A stretch of 64,000 nucleotides of DNA from Bacteroidales bacterium KHT7 (GCA_900102385.1 FNBQ01000002.1:124001-188000); one strand, 5' to 3'; counted from the first letter of the stretch, positions 1-9,168 are shown. A program made the numbers and translations. Notes: generated by a model not told the origin, from the sequence alone.

Positions 1-99
1 GCCTTTGCATGCATTTACGCAACCGGCACAATAAATTGAGGTCCGGAAGCCCGGACCATCAACTGTTGTGTCATGAATAATTTTTATGATGCTAATCAT
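1..99 (-). CDS. nrdG: anaerobic ribonucleotide reductase activating protein, 5' part
   Basis: The first 33 residues are visible and the gene runs off the left edge. The N-terminus contains IIHDTTVDGPGFRTS and then C27-x3-C31, the first two cysteines of the CX3CX2C radical-SAM cluster; the third should be the next codon outside the window. NrdG uses S-adenosylmethionine and a 4Fe-4S cluster to make the glycyl radical on NrdD. It lies 22 nt downstream of nrdD on the same strand, so the two are almost certainly co-transcribed. The ATG at 97-99 is the natural start because the family motif begins within a few residues. Confidence 0.93.
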   Translation of the reverse strand, partial: MISIIKIIHDTTVDGPGFRTSIYCAGCVNACKG

Positions 100-121
100 A
101 TCTTGTATTTCAAAGATATTT

Positions 122-2338
122 TTAGTTCTTGAAGTCGTGAACCACTCTGTCGTTCAACTCGGCAAGCTTTGCGCGGTTCCATCTGTCGGTAGTTCCAACA
201 AGATAGCCGGTGATTCGCTGGAGCTTGTCTACGTTTGTGCCTCCACATTTAGGACAGGTGTCAAGATTCTGGTCGGCATTCTCGTATCCGCAGTCAAGAC
301 AGCGGTTGCGGTTGTGGTTTACCGAGCCGTATCCCATGTTGTACTTGTCCATCATGTCAACCACGCGCATAATCACATCAGGGTTGTGAGTAGCATCGCC
401 GTCAATCTCAACATAGAAGATATGGCCGCCGCGTGTAAGGTCGTGGTATGGTGCCTCAACCTGAGCCTTGTGAAGCGCGCTGCACTTATAGTAAACCGGA
501 ACATGGTTTGAGTTTGTGTAATAGTCACGGTCTGTCACACCCGGAATAACGCCGAATTCGTTGCGGTCTGTGCGAGTGAACTTGCCAGACAAACCCTCGG
601 CAGGAGTTGCAAGAACGCTGTAGTTGTGTCCGTACTTCTCAGAATATCCGTTCGCACGGTTGCGCATGTATGTGACAATCTTAATTCCAAGTTCCTGAGC
701 CTCTTCGTTTTCGCCGTGATGCTTGCCGACGAGTGCCACAAGACATTCAGCCAAGCCGATGAAGCCGATTCCGAGAGTTCCTTGGTTGATTACCGATTCG
801 ATTGTGTCGGTTGGCTTCAGTTTCTCTGCGCCGAGCCACAATGATGACATTACGAGAGGGAACTGCTTTGCAACGGCTGTCTTCTGGAACATGAAACGCT
901 CGTGAAGCTGTTGTGCCGTGATGTCGAGCACGTTGTCGAGTTTTGCAAAGAACTGTGCGATACGCTCTTCCTTGCTCTTGATGTTCATGCACTCGATGGC
1001 AAGGCGAACGATGTTTATTGTTGTAAACGAGATGTTTCCTCGTCCTATTGATGTCTTTGGTCCGAAGCGGTTCTCGAACACGCGTGTGCGGCATCCCATT
1101 GTTGCCACCTCGTGAATGTAGCGCTTAGGGTCGTCAGCCTTCCATTCTTCGCTCTGGTTGTAAGTTGCGTCGAGGTTCAGGAAGTTAGGGAAGAATCGGC
1201 GTGCCGTAACTTTGCAAGCCAGTTTGTAAAGGTCGTAGTTTCTGTCTTCCGGCAGATAGTTCACGCCTCTCTTCTTCTTCCAAATCTGAATAGGGAAGAT
1301 GGCTGTCTCGCCCTTTCCAACGCCCTCGTATGTGCTGATGAGCATCTCGCGGATGATGCATCGGCCCTCGGCAGAAGTGTCTGTTCCGTAGTTTACAGAG
1401 CTGAATACAACCTGATTACCGCCGCGTGAGTGGATGGTATTCATGTTGTGGATGAATGCCTCCATGCTCTGATGAACGCGTGCAACAGTCTTATTGATAG
1501 CGTGCTGCTTTACGCGAGCCTCGCCTTCGAGCCCGTCGAGCGAAGTGTTTAGGTAATCGTCTATAGGAGCGTCGTAAAGATGCTTGAAGTCTTGAGCATA
1601 AAGATTCTCAAGATTCTTAACCTCCTCTATATAACTGCGGCGAACATAAGGTGCAAGATAGAAGTCGAAAGCAGGGATTGCCTGACCGCCGTGCATCTCG
1701 TTCTGTGCTGTTTCGAGAGATATACATCCAAGTATGCTGGCTGTCTCGATACGCTTTGCAGGGCGTGATTCTCCGTGACCTGCGCTGAATCCGAACTCAA
1801 GAATATGGTCGAGCGGATGCTGAACGCAAGTGAGCGACTTAGTAGGATAATAATCCTTGTCGTGAATATGTATGTAGTTGTGCGATACGGCATCGCGTAC
1901 CGGCTCGCTCAGCAGATAGTCGTCAACGAAAGGCTTTGTTGTTTCGCTCGAGAACTTCATCATCATGCCGGCTGGGGTGTCGGCATTCATGTTTGCGTTC
2001 TCGCGTGTAATATCATTAGACTTGATGTTGATGATTTCGAGGAACATGTCGGTTGTCTTTGCCTTTCGGGCAATGTTGCGCTGGTTGCGGTAAGAGATGT
2101 ACTGGCGTGCCACATCCTTACGGCTTGACTTCATCAGCTCGCGCTCAACCGCGTCCTGAATGTCCTCAACTGTCATTTGTGATTTTCCACGGGTTGCAAT
2201 GTGATCGGTAATCTGGTTGATGAGGTTTGCGTCCTCGCCAATCTCGGTGTGGAGCATTGCCTTGCGTATGGCGCCAGAAATTTTGGATTCGTTGAATCCA
2301 ACAATTCGACCGTCTCGTTTAACGACTGTCTGTATCAT
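122..2338 (-). CDS. nrdD: anaerobic (class III) ribonucleoside-triphosphate reductase
   Basis: This 738-aa enzyme reduces ribonucleotides to deoxyribonucleotides without oxygen, using a glycyl radical. An ATP-cone regulatory domain occupies about residues 3-90 (VVKRDGRIVGFNESKI). A pyruvate-formate-lyase-like barrel follows. The C-terminus has a zinc ribbon (CLDCGYE and CPKCGG) and the glycyl-radical loop RITGYLVGTTDR. I chose the ATG at 2336-2338 (MIQTVVKRDG). An upstream in-frame start would place the -7 promoter box inside the coding region. A good promoter lies just upstream, and nrdG follows immediately. Its presence indicates anaerobic growth. Confidence 0.96.
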   Translation of the reverse strand: MIQTVVKRDGRIVGFNESKISGAIRKAMLHTEIGEDANLINQITDHIATRGKSQMTVEDIQDAVERELMKSSRKDVARQYISYRNQRNIARKAKTTDMFLEIINIKSNDITRENANMNADTPAGMMMKFSSETTKPFVDDYLLSEPVRDAVSHNYIHIHDKDYYPTKSLTCVQHPLDHILEFGFSAGHGESRPAKRIETASILGCISLETAQNEMHGGQAIPAFDFYLAPYVRRSYIEEVKNLENLYAQDFKHLYDAPIDDYLNTSLDGLEGEARVKQHAINKTVARVHQSMEAFIHNMNTIHSRGGNQVVFSSVNYGTDTSAEGRCIIREMLISTYEGVGKGETAIFPIQIWKKKRGVNYLPEDRNYDLYKLACKVTARRFFPNFLNLDATYNQSEEWKADDPKRYIHEVATMGCRTRVFENRFGPKTSIGRGNISFTTINIVRLAIECMNIKSKEERIAQFFAKLDNVLDITAQQLHERFMFQKTAVAKQFPLVMSSLWLGAEKLKPTDTIESVINQGTLGIGFIGLAECLVALVGKHHGENEEAQELGIKIVTYMRNRANGYSEKYGHNYSVLATPAEGLSGKFTRTDRNEFGVIPGVTDRDYYTNSNHVPVYYKCSALHKAQVEAPYHDLTRGGHIFYVEIDGDATHNPDVIMRVVDMMDKYNMGYGSVNHNRNRCLDCGYENADQNLDTCPKCGGTNVDKLQRITGYLVGTTDRWNRAKLAELNDRVVHDFKN

Positions 2339-2379
2339 TTTTTTCTTGTCAGTTAGAATTGTTAATTTTTTAATTGCTG

Positions 2380-2410
2380 CAAAGGTATAATATAAGATTT
2401 GAATTTCAAA
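2380..2410 (-). promoter_or_regulatory. Bacteroidetes-type promoter for nrdD-nrdG
   Basis: Read on the reverse strand, TTTG (2407-2410) is separated by 19 nt from TACCTTTG (2380-2387). This matches the Bacteroidetes primary sigma consensus TTTG-N19-21-TAnnTTTG. It sits about 42 nt upstream of the chosen nrdD start. No FNR-like palindrome was recognised nearby. Confidence 0.75.
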
Positions 2411-2704
2411 ATTTTTCAACTTTTAAATTTGTTAAAAATATTAAAACGCTGAAAATCAATAATATAAAAAATAGAAATGGAAAACTTTATAGTAAAACAT
2501 TAAATAAAGTTTGCAAAAAGCTATCGCTGTGATAGTTATGAAAATTACATTGCTATCCTGCTATTTTTACCATAATTTTATGGCAAAATCTTATAAAGTT
2601 TTGTGGTGGTGTGTTTATCGTTTTTACACATTTGTTGTTAAGCGTTTGCAAATATATGAAAATATTTTTGTTGTTCGATTGATATTAGGTCAAAAAAAAA
2701 TAAG

Positions 2705-2712
2705 TATTTTTG
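2705..2712 (+). promoter_or_regulatory. -7 box of the pbp1A promoter, very close to the start codon
   Basis: TATTTTTG matches the Bacteroidetes -7 element exactly. Its final G is only 9 nt before the ATG of the penicillin-binding protein gene, so a transcript from here would have almost no 5' leader. No convincing -33 TTTG at 19-21 nt was found, so the call rests on the -7 element alone. Confidence 0.5.
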
Positions 2713-2720
2713 CAATCGAT

Positions 2721-5147
2721 ATGAGACGAAAAATTATTTATGTTCTTTGGGCACTTTTGTTGCTTATTATATTAGGTGTTGTCGGCGCATTCACCGCAAT
2801 ATCTAAAGGTTGGATTGGACACCTGCCTAAAATTGAGGATTTACAGAACCCTGTAGACAAGTACGCAACTCAGATTATATCGTCTGACGGAAAGCTTCTC
2901 GGCACATGGTCGTACTCGAAAGATAACCGAATCTATGCCGAATACAATTCCATCTCGCCAAATCTGATAAACGCATTGGTCGCTACCGAGGATGCGCGTT
3001 TCTACGAGCATTCGGGAATCGACGTGCGCGCTCTTTTCCGTTCGCTGGTAAAGCGCGGAATCTTTATGCAGAAGAGTGCGGGCGGTGGCTCAACCATCAC
3101 TCAGCAGCTTGCAAAGCAGCTTTATACTAATGTTGCTAAGAACAGCGTTCAGCGCGCCCTTCAGAAGCCGATAGAGTGGGTTATTGCCGTTCAGCTCGAA
3201 AAATATTACACAAAGGAGGAAATCATCACGCTGTATTTCAATAAGTTCGATTTCCTTAACAACGCAGTCGGAATAAAGACAGCCTCGAAGACATATTTCG
3301 GAAAAGACCCTTCGCAACTCACCATCAACGAGGCTGCAACCCTTGTCGGAATGTGCAAGAATCCGTCTCTCTTCAATCCCGTAAGACATAACGAGCGTTG
3401 CCGCGGTCGTCGAAATGTGGTTCTCGGTCAGATGCTAAAGGCTGGCTTCATCACCAAGGCGGAGTACGACACTTTGAAGGAAGAGCCTCTGGTGCTCGAC
3501 TTCCATCGTGTTGACCACAAGGAAGGACTTGCGACTTACTTCCGCGAGTATCTCCGTGGTGTGATGATGGCAAAGAAGCCTGAACGCGACAGATATCCGG
3601 AGTGGAACTATCAGCAGTATTATCAGGATTCACTTTCGTGGGAGAAAGACCCGCTATACGGCTGGTGCAACAAGCACAAGAAGAAAAACGGCGAGAACTA
3701 CAACATTTACGAAGACGGATTGCGAATCTATACAACCATCGACTCGCGCATGCAGGCTTATGCCGAGCAGGCAGTAATTGAGCATATCGCCGGAAAATTG
3801 CAGCCTGCGTTCGATAAGGAGAAACGCCGCAAGAAGACCGCTCCGTTCAGTTCTATGCTCTCGACAGCCGATGTCGAGAAAATCATGAAGCGAAGCAAGA
3901 TGCAGAGCGAACGCTACATCATGATGAAGAAGGCAGGCTGCTCGGATAGCGAGATTGACGAGGCTTTCAGCACAAAGACAGAGATGAGCGTTGCCAAGTA
4001 TGTTGTAAGTCGCGACGAGAAGGGTGCGGTTAAGAATGTAGATATCATCGAGGTCGATACGATGTTGACTCCGATGGATTCAATCAGATATTACAAGCAT
4101 TTCTTGCGCAGCGGATTTATGAGCATGGACGCTAAGACAGGTGCGGTTAAGGCATACGTCGGTGGCTTGGATTATACTCATTTCCAGTACGATATGGTAA
4201 CTCTCGGACGTCGTCAGGTTGGTTCTACAATCAAGCCGTTCCTTTATTCGCTTGCGATGGAGAACGGATTCACGCCTTGCGACGAGGCTCCGAATGTTCA
4301 GGAAACGTATAATATAAATGGGGTAGACTGGACTCCGCGAAACGGTAGCCGCGCCCGCTATGGCGAGATGGTTACGCTCAAGTGGGGACTTGCCAACTCT
4401 AACAACTGGATTAGCGCATGGCTTATGAACCAGCTCGACCCAGTACAGCTTGTCGATTTGATGCATCAGTTTGGCATCAATAACAAGAAGATTGACCCTG
4501 TGATGAGCCTTTGCCTCGGTCCTTGCGAAATCTCTGTTTCTGAGATGGTTAGCGCATATTCTGCCTTTGCCAACAAGGGAATTCGTGCTCAGCCTATGTT
4601 CGTAACCCGAATTGAGGACAGCGAAGGCAATATTGTTGCCGAATTCCAGCCTCAGGTAAACGAGGTTATCAGCGAGATGAGCAGTCTGAAGATGGTTGAT
4701 ATGCTTAGAGCCGTTGTTGATCACGGCACGGCTGCCCGAATCCGTTGGATGTTCAAGATAAAGGCCGATATGGGCGGTAAGACCGGTACGACAAACCGCA
4801 ACTCCGACGGATGGTTCATGGGCTTCACTCCAGAACTTGTGAGCGGTTGCTGGGTTGGTGGCGAAGACCGTGACATTCATTTCGACAACATGGCAAACGG
4901 TCAGGGAGCCGAGCAAGCTCTGCCAATTTACGGCAAGTACATGAAGATGGTTTATGCCGACGAGTCTCTGCCGTACAAGGAGAGCGCGACATTCGCGTTC
5001 CCTGAGAATTTCAGCCTTTGCAACGAGCAGAGTTACGGAAAGGAAGAGGTTATGGAGGTGGGAGATGCCGCTTCTTCTGCAACAGGAAACACAAATAAAG
5101 CACCTCAGCAAAAACAAAGTGGAGGTATAGACGAAATATTTGATTAA
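2721..5147 (+). CDS. class A penicillin-binding protein 1A (transglycosylase/transpeptidase)
   Basis: This 808-aa bifunctional peptidoglycan synthase is anchored by one N-terminal membrane helix (YVLWALLLLIILGVVGAF). The GT51 transglycosylase domain shows ATEDARFYEHSGID and GGSTITQQLAKQLY. The transpeptidase domain shows the acylating serine in VGSTIKPF, an SNN motif and KTGTTNRNSDGW. The ATG at 2721 starts directly with the cytoplasmic tail and membrane anchor. A longer in-frame extension upstream has no domain character and would run through the -7 box. A low-complexity tail follows the catalytic core. queC begins 15 nt downstream, so the cell-wall and queuosine genes probably share a transcript. 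Confidence 0.95.
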   Translation: MRRKIIYVLWALLLLIILGVVGAFTAISKGWIGHLPKIEDLQNPVDKYATQIISSDGKLLGTWSYSKDNRIYAEYNSISPNLINALVATEDARFYEHSGIDVRALFRSLVKRGIFMQKSAGGGSTITQQLAKQLYTNVAKNSVQRALQKPIEWVIAVQLEKYYTKEEIITLYFNKFDFLNNAVGIKTASKTYFGKDPSQLTINEAATLVGMCKNPSLFNPVRHNERCRGRRNVVLGQMLKAGFITKAEYDTLKEEPLVLDFHRVDHKEGLATYFREYLRGVMMAKKPERDRYPEWNYQQYYQDSLSWEKDPLYGWCNKHKKKNGENYNIYEDGLRIYTTIDSRMQAYAEQAVIEHIAGKLQPAFDKEKRRKKTAPFSSMLSTADVEKIMKRSKMQSERYIMMKKAGCSDSEIDEAFSTKTEMSVAKYVVSRDEKGAVKNVDIIEVDTMLTPMDSIRYYKHFLRSGFMSMDAKTGAVKAYVGGLDYTHFQYDMVTLGRRQVGSTIKPFLYSLAMENGFTPCDEAPNVQETYNINGVDWTPRNGSRARYGEMVTLKWGLANSNNWISAWLMNQLDPVQLVDLMHQFGINNKKIDPVMSLCLGPCEISVSEMVSAYSAFANKGIRAQPMFVTRIEDSEGNIVAEFQPQVNEVISEMSSLKMVDMLRAVVDHGTAARIRWMFKIKADMGGKTGTTNRNSDGWFMGFTPELVSGCWVGGEDRDIHFDNMANGQGAEQALPIYGKYMKMVYADESLPYKESATFAFPENFSLCNEQSYGKEEVMEVGDAASSATGNTNKAPQQKQSGGIDEIFD

Positions 5148-5162
5148 ACGGAGAGTTAAATT

Positions 5163-5846
5163 ATGATGACAATGAACAAAGAGAAGGCTCTTGTGGTCTT
5201 CAGTGGAGGTCAGGACTCAACAACATGCCTATATTGGGCAAAGAAGAACTTCAAGGAGGTCTTCGCCCTTAGTTTTATCTACGGACAGAAGCATGTTAAG
5301 GAAGTTGAACTGGCAAAGAAGATAGCCGAGAAGGCGGGAGTAGAGTGGGCTTGCATGGACGTGAGTTTCATAGGCAAACTCGGTAAGAATTCGCTTACAG
5401 ATTCGAGCATACCGATGGACAAGGATAAACCGTCAGATTCGTTTCCAAACACATTTGTTCCGGGACGTAACCTGTTCTTTCTCAGCATCGCAGCCGTTTA
5501 CGCTCGCGAGCGTGGCATAAATCATTTGGTAACAGGTGTCAGCGAGACTGATTTCAGCGGATATCCTGATTGCCGCGATGCATTCATCAAGAGTCTCAAT
5601 GTGAGCCTGAATCTTGCGATGGACGAGCAGTTCGTAATCCATACTCCGCTGATGTGGATTGACAAGTGTCAGACTTGGGAGATGGCGGACAATCTTGGCG
5701 TGCTCGACATCGTTCGCAACGATACGCTAACATGCTATAATGGCATTCAGGGCGACGGATGCGGCGAGTGTCCTTCGTGCAAACTCAGAAAGGAAGGACT
5801 CGACAAGTATCTATCAATTAAAAACTTAGCTTTGACTGGAAAATGA
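5163..5846 (+). CDS. queC: 7-cyano-7-deazaguanine synthase
   Basis: QueC converts 7-carboxy-7-deazaguanine to preQ0 with ATP and ammonia, a step towards queuosine in tRNA. The 227-aa product has the N-terminal PP-loop [13 protein letters not shown] and the C-terminal zinc-binding cysteines in [13 protein letters not shown], both diagnostic. Tandem starts occur (MMTMNKEK) and an AG-rich GGAGAG lies just upstream. The last 4 nt overlap the start of queF, consistent with translational coupling of successive pathway steps. Confidence 0.96.
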   Translation: MMTMNKEKALVVFSGGQDSTTCLYWAKKNFKEVFALSFIYGQKHVKEVELAKKIAEKAGVEWACMDVSFIGKLGKNSLTDSSIPMDKDKPSDSFPNTFVPGRNLFFLSIAAVYARERGINHLVTGVSETDFSGYPDCRDAFIKSLNVSLNLAMDEQFVIHTPLMWIDKCQTWEMADNLGVLDIVRNDTLTCYNGIQGDGCGECPSCKLRKEGLDKYLSIKNLALTGK

Positions 5847-6307
5847 GCGAGAATAGAGAAAAAGAAGGTCTTCAGGCTTTAGGTAAGAAGACCGAATACA
5901 GACAAGACTATGCTCCCGAGGTGCTCGAGAGCTTCGTAAACAAGCATCCCGACAACGATTATTGGGTGCGTTTCAACTGTCCAGAGTTCACAAGCCTTTG
6001 TCCTATTACTGGTCAGCCCGATTTTGCAGAAATCAAAATCGACTACATTCCGGGCGAGCGCATGGTAGAGAGCAAGAGCTTGAAACTTTATCTGTTCAGT
6101 TTCCGCAACCACGGAGATTTTCACGAGGATTGCGTAAACAAGATTATGAAGGATTTGATAAAGCTGATGGATCCGAAGTACATCGAGGTTACAGGAATCT
6201 TCACTCCGCGCGGCGGAATATCAATCTATCCGTATGCCAATTACGGCAAGCCGGGAACGAAGTACGAAAAAATGGCAGAATACAGACTTATGAACCACAA
6301 TCTTTAA
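5843..6307 (+). CDS. queF: NADPH-dependent 7-cyano-7-deazaguanine reductase
   Basis: QueF reduces the nitrile of preQ0 to the aminomethyl of preQ1 using two NADPH. The 154-aa length marks the short, single-domain type. The catalytic region reads [20 protein letters not shown], with the cysteine that forms the thioimide followed by the conserved aspartate. QFRN-type residues are represented by [15 protein letters not shown]. It overlaps queC by 4 nt. The stop codon lies in the loop of a terminator hairpin, so the last few codons are also the hairpin's left arm. Confidence 0.95.
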   Translation: MSENREKEGLQALGKKTEYRQDYAPEVLESFVNKHPDNDYWVRFNCPEFTSLCPITGQPDFAEIKIDYIPGERMVESKSLKLYLFSFRNHGDFHEDCVNKIMKDLIKLMDPKYIEVTGIFTPRGGISIYPYANYGKPGTKYEKMAEYRLMNHNL

Positions 6308-6324
6308 TAGGTTGTGGTTTTTTT
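6293..6324 (+). terminator. terminator embedded in the 3' end of queF
   Basis: The arms 6293-6302 and 6310-6319 pair over 10 bp (AACCACAATC with GGTTGTGGTT, one G-T wobble) around a 7-nt loop, and a run of T follows. The queF stop codon TAA (6305-6307) is in the loop. It separates the pbp1A-queC-queF unit from the convergent DUF4421 gene. Confidence 0.8.
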
Positions 6325-7511
6325 TATTTCTCGATAATCGGCTCTTTTACAGGTAGTTCTATTGTATTCTTTTTCTTCTTTTTACCAAAATTGAAGCCTG
6401 CATAGAACTTGAGTGATGCGTATGTATTGTTCACGCTGAAATACTCACGTCTGAAACTATAGGTGTGAACAACGAACGACAGGCCTGTGTAGTATTTTGC
6501 ATTGTTCCAAGTTATTCCGATGCGGCTGAACATATCCAGACTGATGTATTTCATCTGCCTCTTCAGTTGGTTCATCGTTATATCGCTGATTTTTACCTCC
6601 GATTCCTTGTAACCGATGGCTGGCTGCAAAGATGCCGACAGCAGGCAGTTTCTCTTGAAAACCCAGTTGTATGCGTATCCGAAGTTGATGCTGTAGTCCG
6701 AATATTTCAGTTTGTTGAACATCATGCTTTGGTCGAGTTCTTCGACCATTTTATTTGGGAGTTTCTCGTGATTGAAGTCTATTTCGTGTTTTGAACAGGT
6801 TATGCCGAGCAAGAACGAGCCGCAACTTCGCCGTTGGTTTGTGCTCTGTGCAAATGCCGCCGGATACGAAAAATGCTTGTGATTGAAGATGTAATATGCA
6901 TTCAGACCCTTTATCGAAACGTCGAGGGCATTACATTCTTTTCCGATTTGCGAATCGTCGGAAAAACCTGTGTAGTCGTCGAGTGTCATTGGTGAATTTC
7001 CTGATTTTCTCCAATAGATGTCGCCGCCAATCATATTAGTGTAGATACTCAGTTCGAACTCGCGCTTTGCGCTTGTCGAACGGCTGAATAGTCTGGTTGC
7101 ATCTACCGAATATCCAAGGAAAATCCATTTCCATCCGAAGTAAAGACCGAGTTTGTAGTTGGCATTCGGACTGAAATCTATTTCCTGTTTGCTCGTAGAA
7201 CTGCTGATGTTGTAGAATTCGTACCAGTTGCTTGTCTCCAGCATCACGGCATAGTTGTATTGATTTGGCGAAATCCAGATAGTGTCGCCCCTTTTATCGA
7301 ATTGTCTGAGTGTTGCTCCGACGGTGCTCTCAACGCCTCTTTCAAAGAGTTTTCCCGTCATCTTTCCTTGGTCAACGACAAATTTGCCCACCTTGTTTAT
7401 TAAAGGTTTGCGCTGTGAGTTACTGTCGTTTGTTTCGATGTCGTTTGCATACAATGCCGTACACAGCGACAAAAATAGTGAAATTAGGTATGTTGCTTTT
7501 ATTTTTCCCAC
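6324..7511 (-). CDS. DUF4421-family probable outer-membrane beta-barrel protein
   Basis: This 395-aa product begins with a cleavable signal peptide (ISLFLSLCTALYA). The remainder is rich in alternating aromatic/polar strands ending in aromatic residues, such as YKLGLYFGWKWIFLGYSVDATRLF, SINFGYAYNWVF and LSFVVHTYSFRREYF, as expected for an outer-membrane barrel. The overall pattern is that of the DUF4421 family of Bacteroidetes, whose function is unknown. It ends in a basic/glutamate tail (FGKKKKKNTIELP). It is the second gene of a two-gene unit, 18 nt after a Gfo/Idh/MocA oxidoreductase, a link I cannot explain. Confidence 0.75.
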   Translation of the reverse strand: MGKIKATYLISLFLSLCTALYANDIETNDSNSQRKPLINKVGKFVVDQGKMTGKLFERGVESTVGATLRQFDKRGDTIWISPNQYNYAVMLETSNWYEFYNISSSTSKQEIDFSPNANYKLGLYFGWKWIFLGYSVDATRLFSRSTSAKREFELSIYTNMIGGDIYWRKSGNSPMTLDDYTGFSDDSQIGKECNALDVSIKGLNAYYIFNHKHFSYPAAFAQSTNQRRSCGSFLLGITCSKHEIDFNHEKLPNKMVEELDQSMMFNKLKYSDYSINFGYAYNWVFKRNCLLSASLQPAIGYKESEVKISDITMNQLKRQMKYISLDMFSRIGITWNNAKYYTGLSFVVHTYSFRREYFSVNNTYASLKFYAGFNFGKKKKKNTIELPVKEPIIEK

Positions 7512-7529
7512 GTTTGTTTTTCAGGTAAA

Positions 7530-8528
7530 TTACTGTTTGCCAAGAATCTTGTCCATCACCCAGTTTGTAGTCGTTGCGCTGATGGCTGTTGCCGAGCATT
7601 TGCCGAGTCCCTGAAGATCCTCGACAACCGCCTTGATAAGCGGAAGCTGAACGTAGCTTGGATTCTCTATCGGATACTCTATTCTGCCTTTCTCGTTGTG
7701 CAGGGCGATAGGCTCGAAGGTGAATACCGAGCAGCATATCATTCCCTTTGTGCCGATTATCTCGATGCGGTCTTCCTTTGCCGATTCGTGACCGATGAAA
7801 CACCACGAGCCCGAGCCTACGAGTCCGTTGGCAAACTTGAACGTTGCACTTACATTATCCTCAACATTGTAAAGTCCACCCATGTTCACACAGAATCCGT
7901 GAGCCTCGGTTATGACGCCCAAGAGTTCCTGAATGAAGTCGAGTTGATGCGGAGCAAGGTCGTAGAAATATCCGCCGCCGGCGATATCTTTCTGAAGTCT
8001 CCAAGGAATGTCCTTGCTGTTGTAGTCGAGGTCGCGCGGAGGCACGGAGAATCTAATCTGTACGTTCACCACCTTGCCAATCTCGCCGTTATCAATCAAT
8101 TCCTTTATCTTCAGGAAATAAGGCAGATAGCGGCGATAGTACGCAACGAAGCATGGTACGCCAGTCTGTTCTGAGATACGGTTTATTCTCACGCAGTCGG
8201 CATAGCTTGCCGCCATCGGTTTTTCGATATAAGCCGGCTTGCCAGCCTTCAGCGCCATAATTGCATACGTTGCATGCGATGAAGGCGGAGTGGCTATATA
8301 GACAGCATTTACGTTTGGGTCGTCGACCAACTCTTGAGCGTCGGTGTAGAACTTCGGAATGTTGTGTCTTTCGGCATACGAGCGTGCCTTCTGACGGTCG
8401 CGGCTCATCACGGCAGTAACCGACGAGCCTTCAATCATGCTGAAAGCCGGTCCGCTTTTCTTCTCAGTCACCTCACCACAGCCGATGAAGCCCCATTTTA
8501 TTTGTTTTATGTTATTTATGCTGTCCAT
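7530..8528 (-). CDS. Gfo/Idh/MocA-family NAD(P)-dependent oxidoreductase
   Basis: The 332-aa protein has an N-terminal Rossmann fold starting KWGFIGCGEVTEKKSGPAF, followed by AVYIATPPSSHATYAIMALKAGKPAYIEKPMA. The EKP lysine in that stretch is a hallmark of the family. The C-terminal alpha/beta domain carries GGGYFYDLAPHQLDF, whose histidine is the usual catalytic acid/base. These enzymes oxidise sugars, inositols or related polyols; the exact substrate cannot be read from the sequence. It is the first gene of an apparent two-gene unit with the downstream DUF4421 barrel and has a well-spaced promoter. Confidence 0.9.
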   Translation of the reverse strand: MDSINNIKQIKWGFIGCGEVTEKKSGPAFSMIEGSSVTAVMSRDRQKARSYAERHNIPKFYTDAQELVDDPNVNAVYIATPPSSHATYAIMALKAGKPAYIEKPMAASYADCVRINRISEQTGVPCFVAYYRRYLPYFLKIKELIDNGEIGKVVNVQIRFSVPPRDLDYNSKDIPWRLQKDIAGGGYFYDLAPHQLDFIQELLGVITEAHGFCVNMGGLYNVEDNVSATFKFANGLVGSGSWCFIGHESAKEDRIEIIGTKGMICCSVFTFEPIALHNEKGRIEYPIENPSYVQLPLIKAVVEDLQGLGKCSATAISATTTNWVMDKILGKQ

Positions 8529-8556
8529 ATTTTAGCTACTTACATTTTAGAAGTTA

Positions 8557-8587
8557 CAAAAATAAGTCAAAAAAATGAAAAAACAAA
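8557..8587 (-). promoter_or_regulatory. promoter for the oxidoreductase-DUF4421 unit
   Basis: On the reverse strand, TTTG (8584-8587) is followed after 19 nt by TATTTTTG (8557-8564), about 30 nt before the oxidoreductase ATG. Both elements match the Bacteroidetes consensus. Confidence 0.75.
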
Positions 8588-8762
8588 TTATCGTCCGTGC
8601 TTTGCCTATGTTTTTACCGCTTTAAATGTGAATTTTTGTGTTTTTGTGCCATATTTCGTAGAATTCGCCTTTTTGCGTGATGCAATAAAACGCATGAGTC
8701 CGACATAAGCAATTCTGCAATAATATGCAGAAGGACAATGAATCGTTATGCACGTCAAGGCT

Positions 8763-8928
8763 GGTTCAGTATAGGCTCAAGGTAGGGGGAAGTAAGACGC
8801 AGCCAAGCCGGAAGTTTCGTTAAAGGTACGGGAAGACAAGCCGCAAGGTTCGTTCAGGGTACGTTGTAGGTACGTTCAAGATTCGGGGTAGCAACGAGGT
8901 AGCTACGGGGAAGGTTCGGGGAAGCAAG
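8763..8928 (+). repeat. degenerate tandem repeat with 11-nt period
   Basis: From 8819 to 8928 the sequence divides into ten consecutive 11-nt units without a slip, for example GTTAAAGGTAC, GTTCAGGGTAC, GTTGTAGGTAC, GTTCAAGATTC, GGGGTAGCAAC, GAGGTAGCTAC, GGGGAAGGTTC and GGGGAAGCAAG. Units from 8763 to 8818 are more diverged, with one 12-nt unit. It lies in the gene-free interval 8529-9194. A related array is at 42549-42621 on the other strand. Confidence 0.8.
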
Positions 8929-8933
8929 CCAAA

Positions 8934-8982
8934 ATAATTCACAATTCACAGTTGACAATTGACAATTATTTAAAGTTGAAAA
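8934..8982 (+). repeat. degenerate heptamer repeat
   Basis: Seven consecutive 7-nt units are visible: ATAATTC, ACAATTC, ACAGTTG, ACAATTG, ACAATTA, TTTAAAG, TTGAAAA. The last two form a 14-mer (TTTAAAGTTGAAAA) found exactly, in reverse complement, at 42491-42504. It directly follows the 11-nt array. The rest of 8983-9136 shows nothing recognisable. Confidence 0.75.
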
Positions 8983-9136
8983 AACAACGATATGGGATTT
9001 TTCGAAGCCGTGCCAGCTTATCACGGAGCATCCATAGCCACGTTGTCAAAGCAATAAAATATCATCGAATTTATCCCGAACTGGCGTAAGAAATGTATGC
9101 TTGGTTATGTGATTCTGCAAATTTTATAAATAACTA

Positions 9137-9168
9137 TTTGCAAAAACAATACATTTGTCTTAACTTTG
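9137..9168 (+). promoter_or_regulatory. promoter for the 301-aa membrane protein gene
   Basis: TTTG (9137-9140), 20 nt, then TAACTTTG (9161-9168), a full match to the Bacteroidetes consensus. It fixes the downstream start at the ATG at 9195, because an upstream in-frame ATG at 9093 would precede the promoter. Confidence 0.75.

Noticed and set aside
4080-5117. 345-codon open frame antisense to the penicillin-binding protein gene
   Set aside because: It lies wholly opposite a gene with clear catalytic motifs, has no domain character, and arises from the sense gene's codon bias.
8991-9056. 21-codon reading frame after the first repeat composite
   Set aside because: Too short, with no promoter or ribosome-binding context, and no sign of selection.
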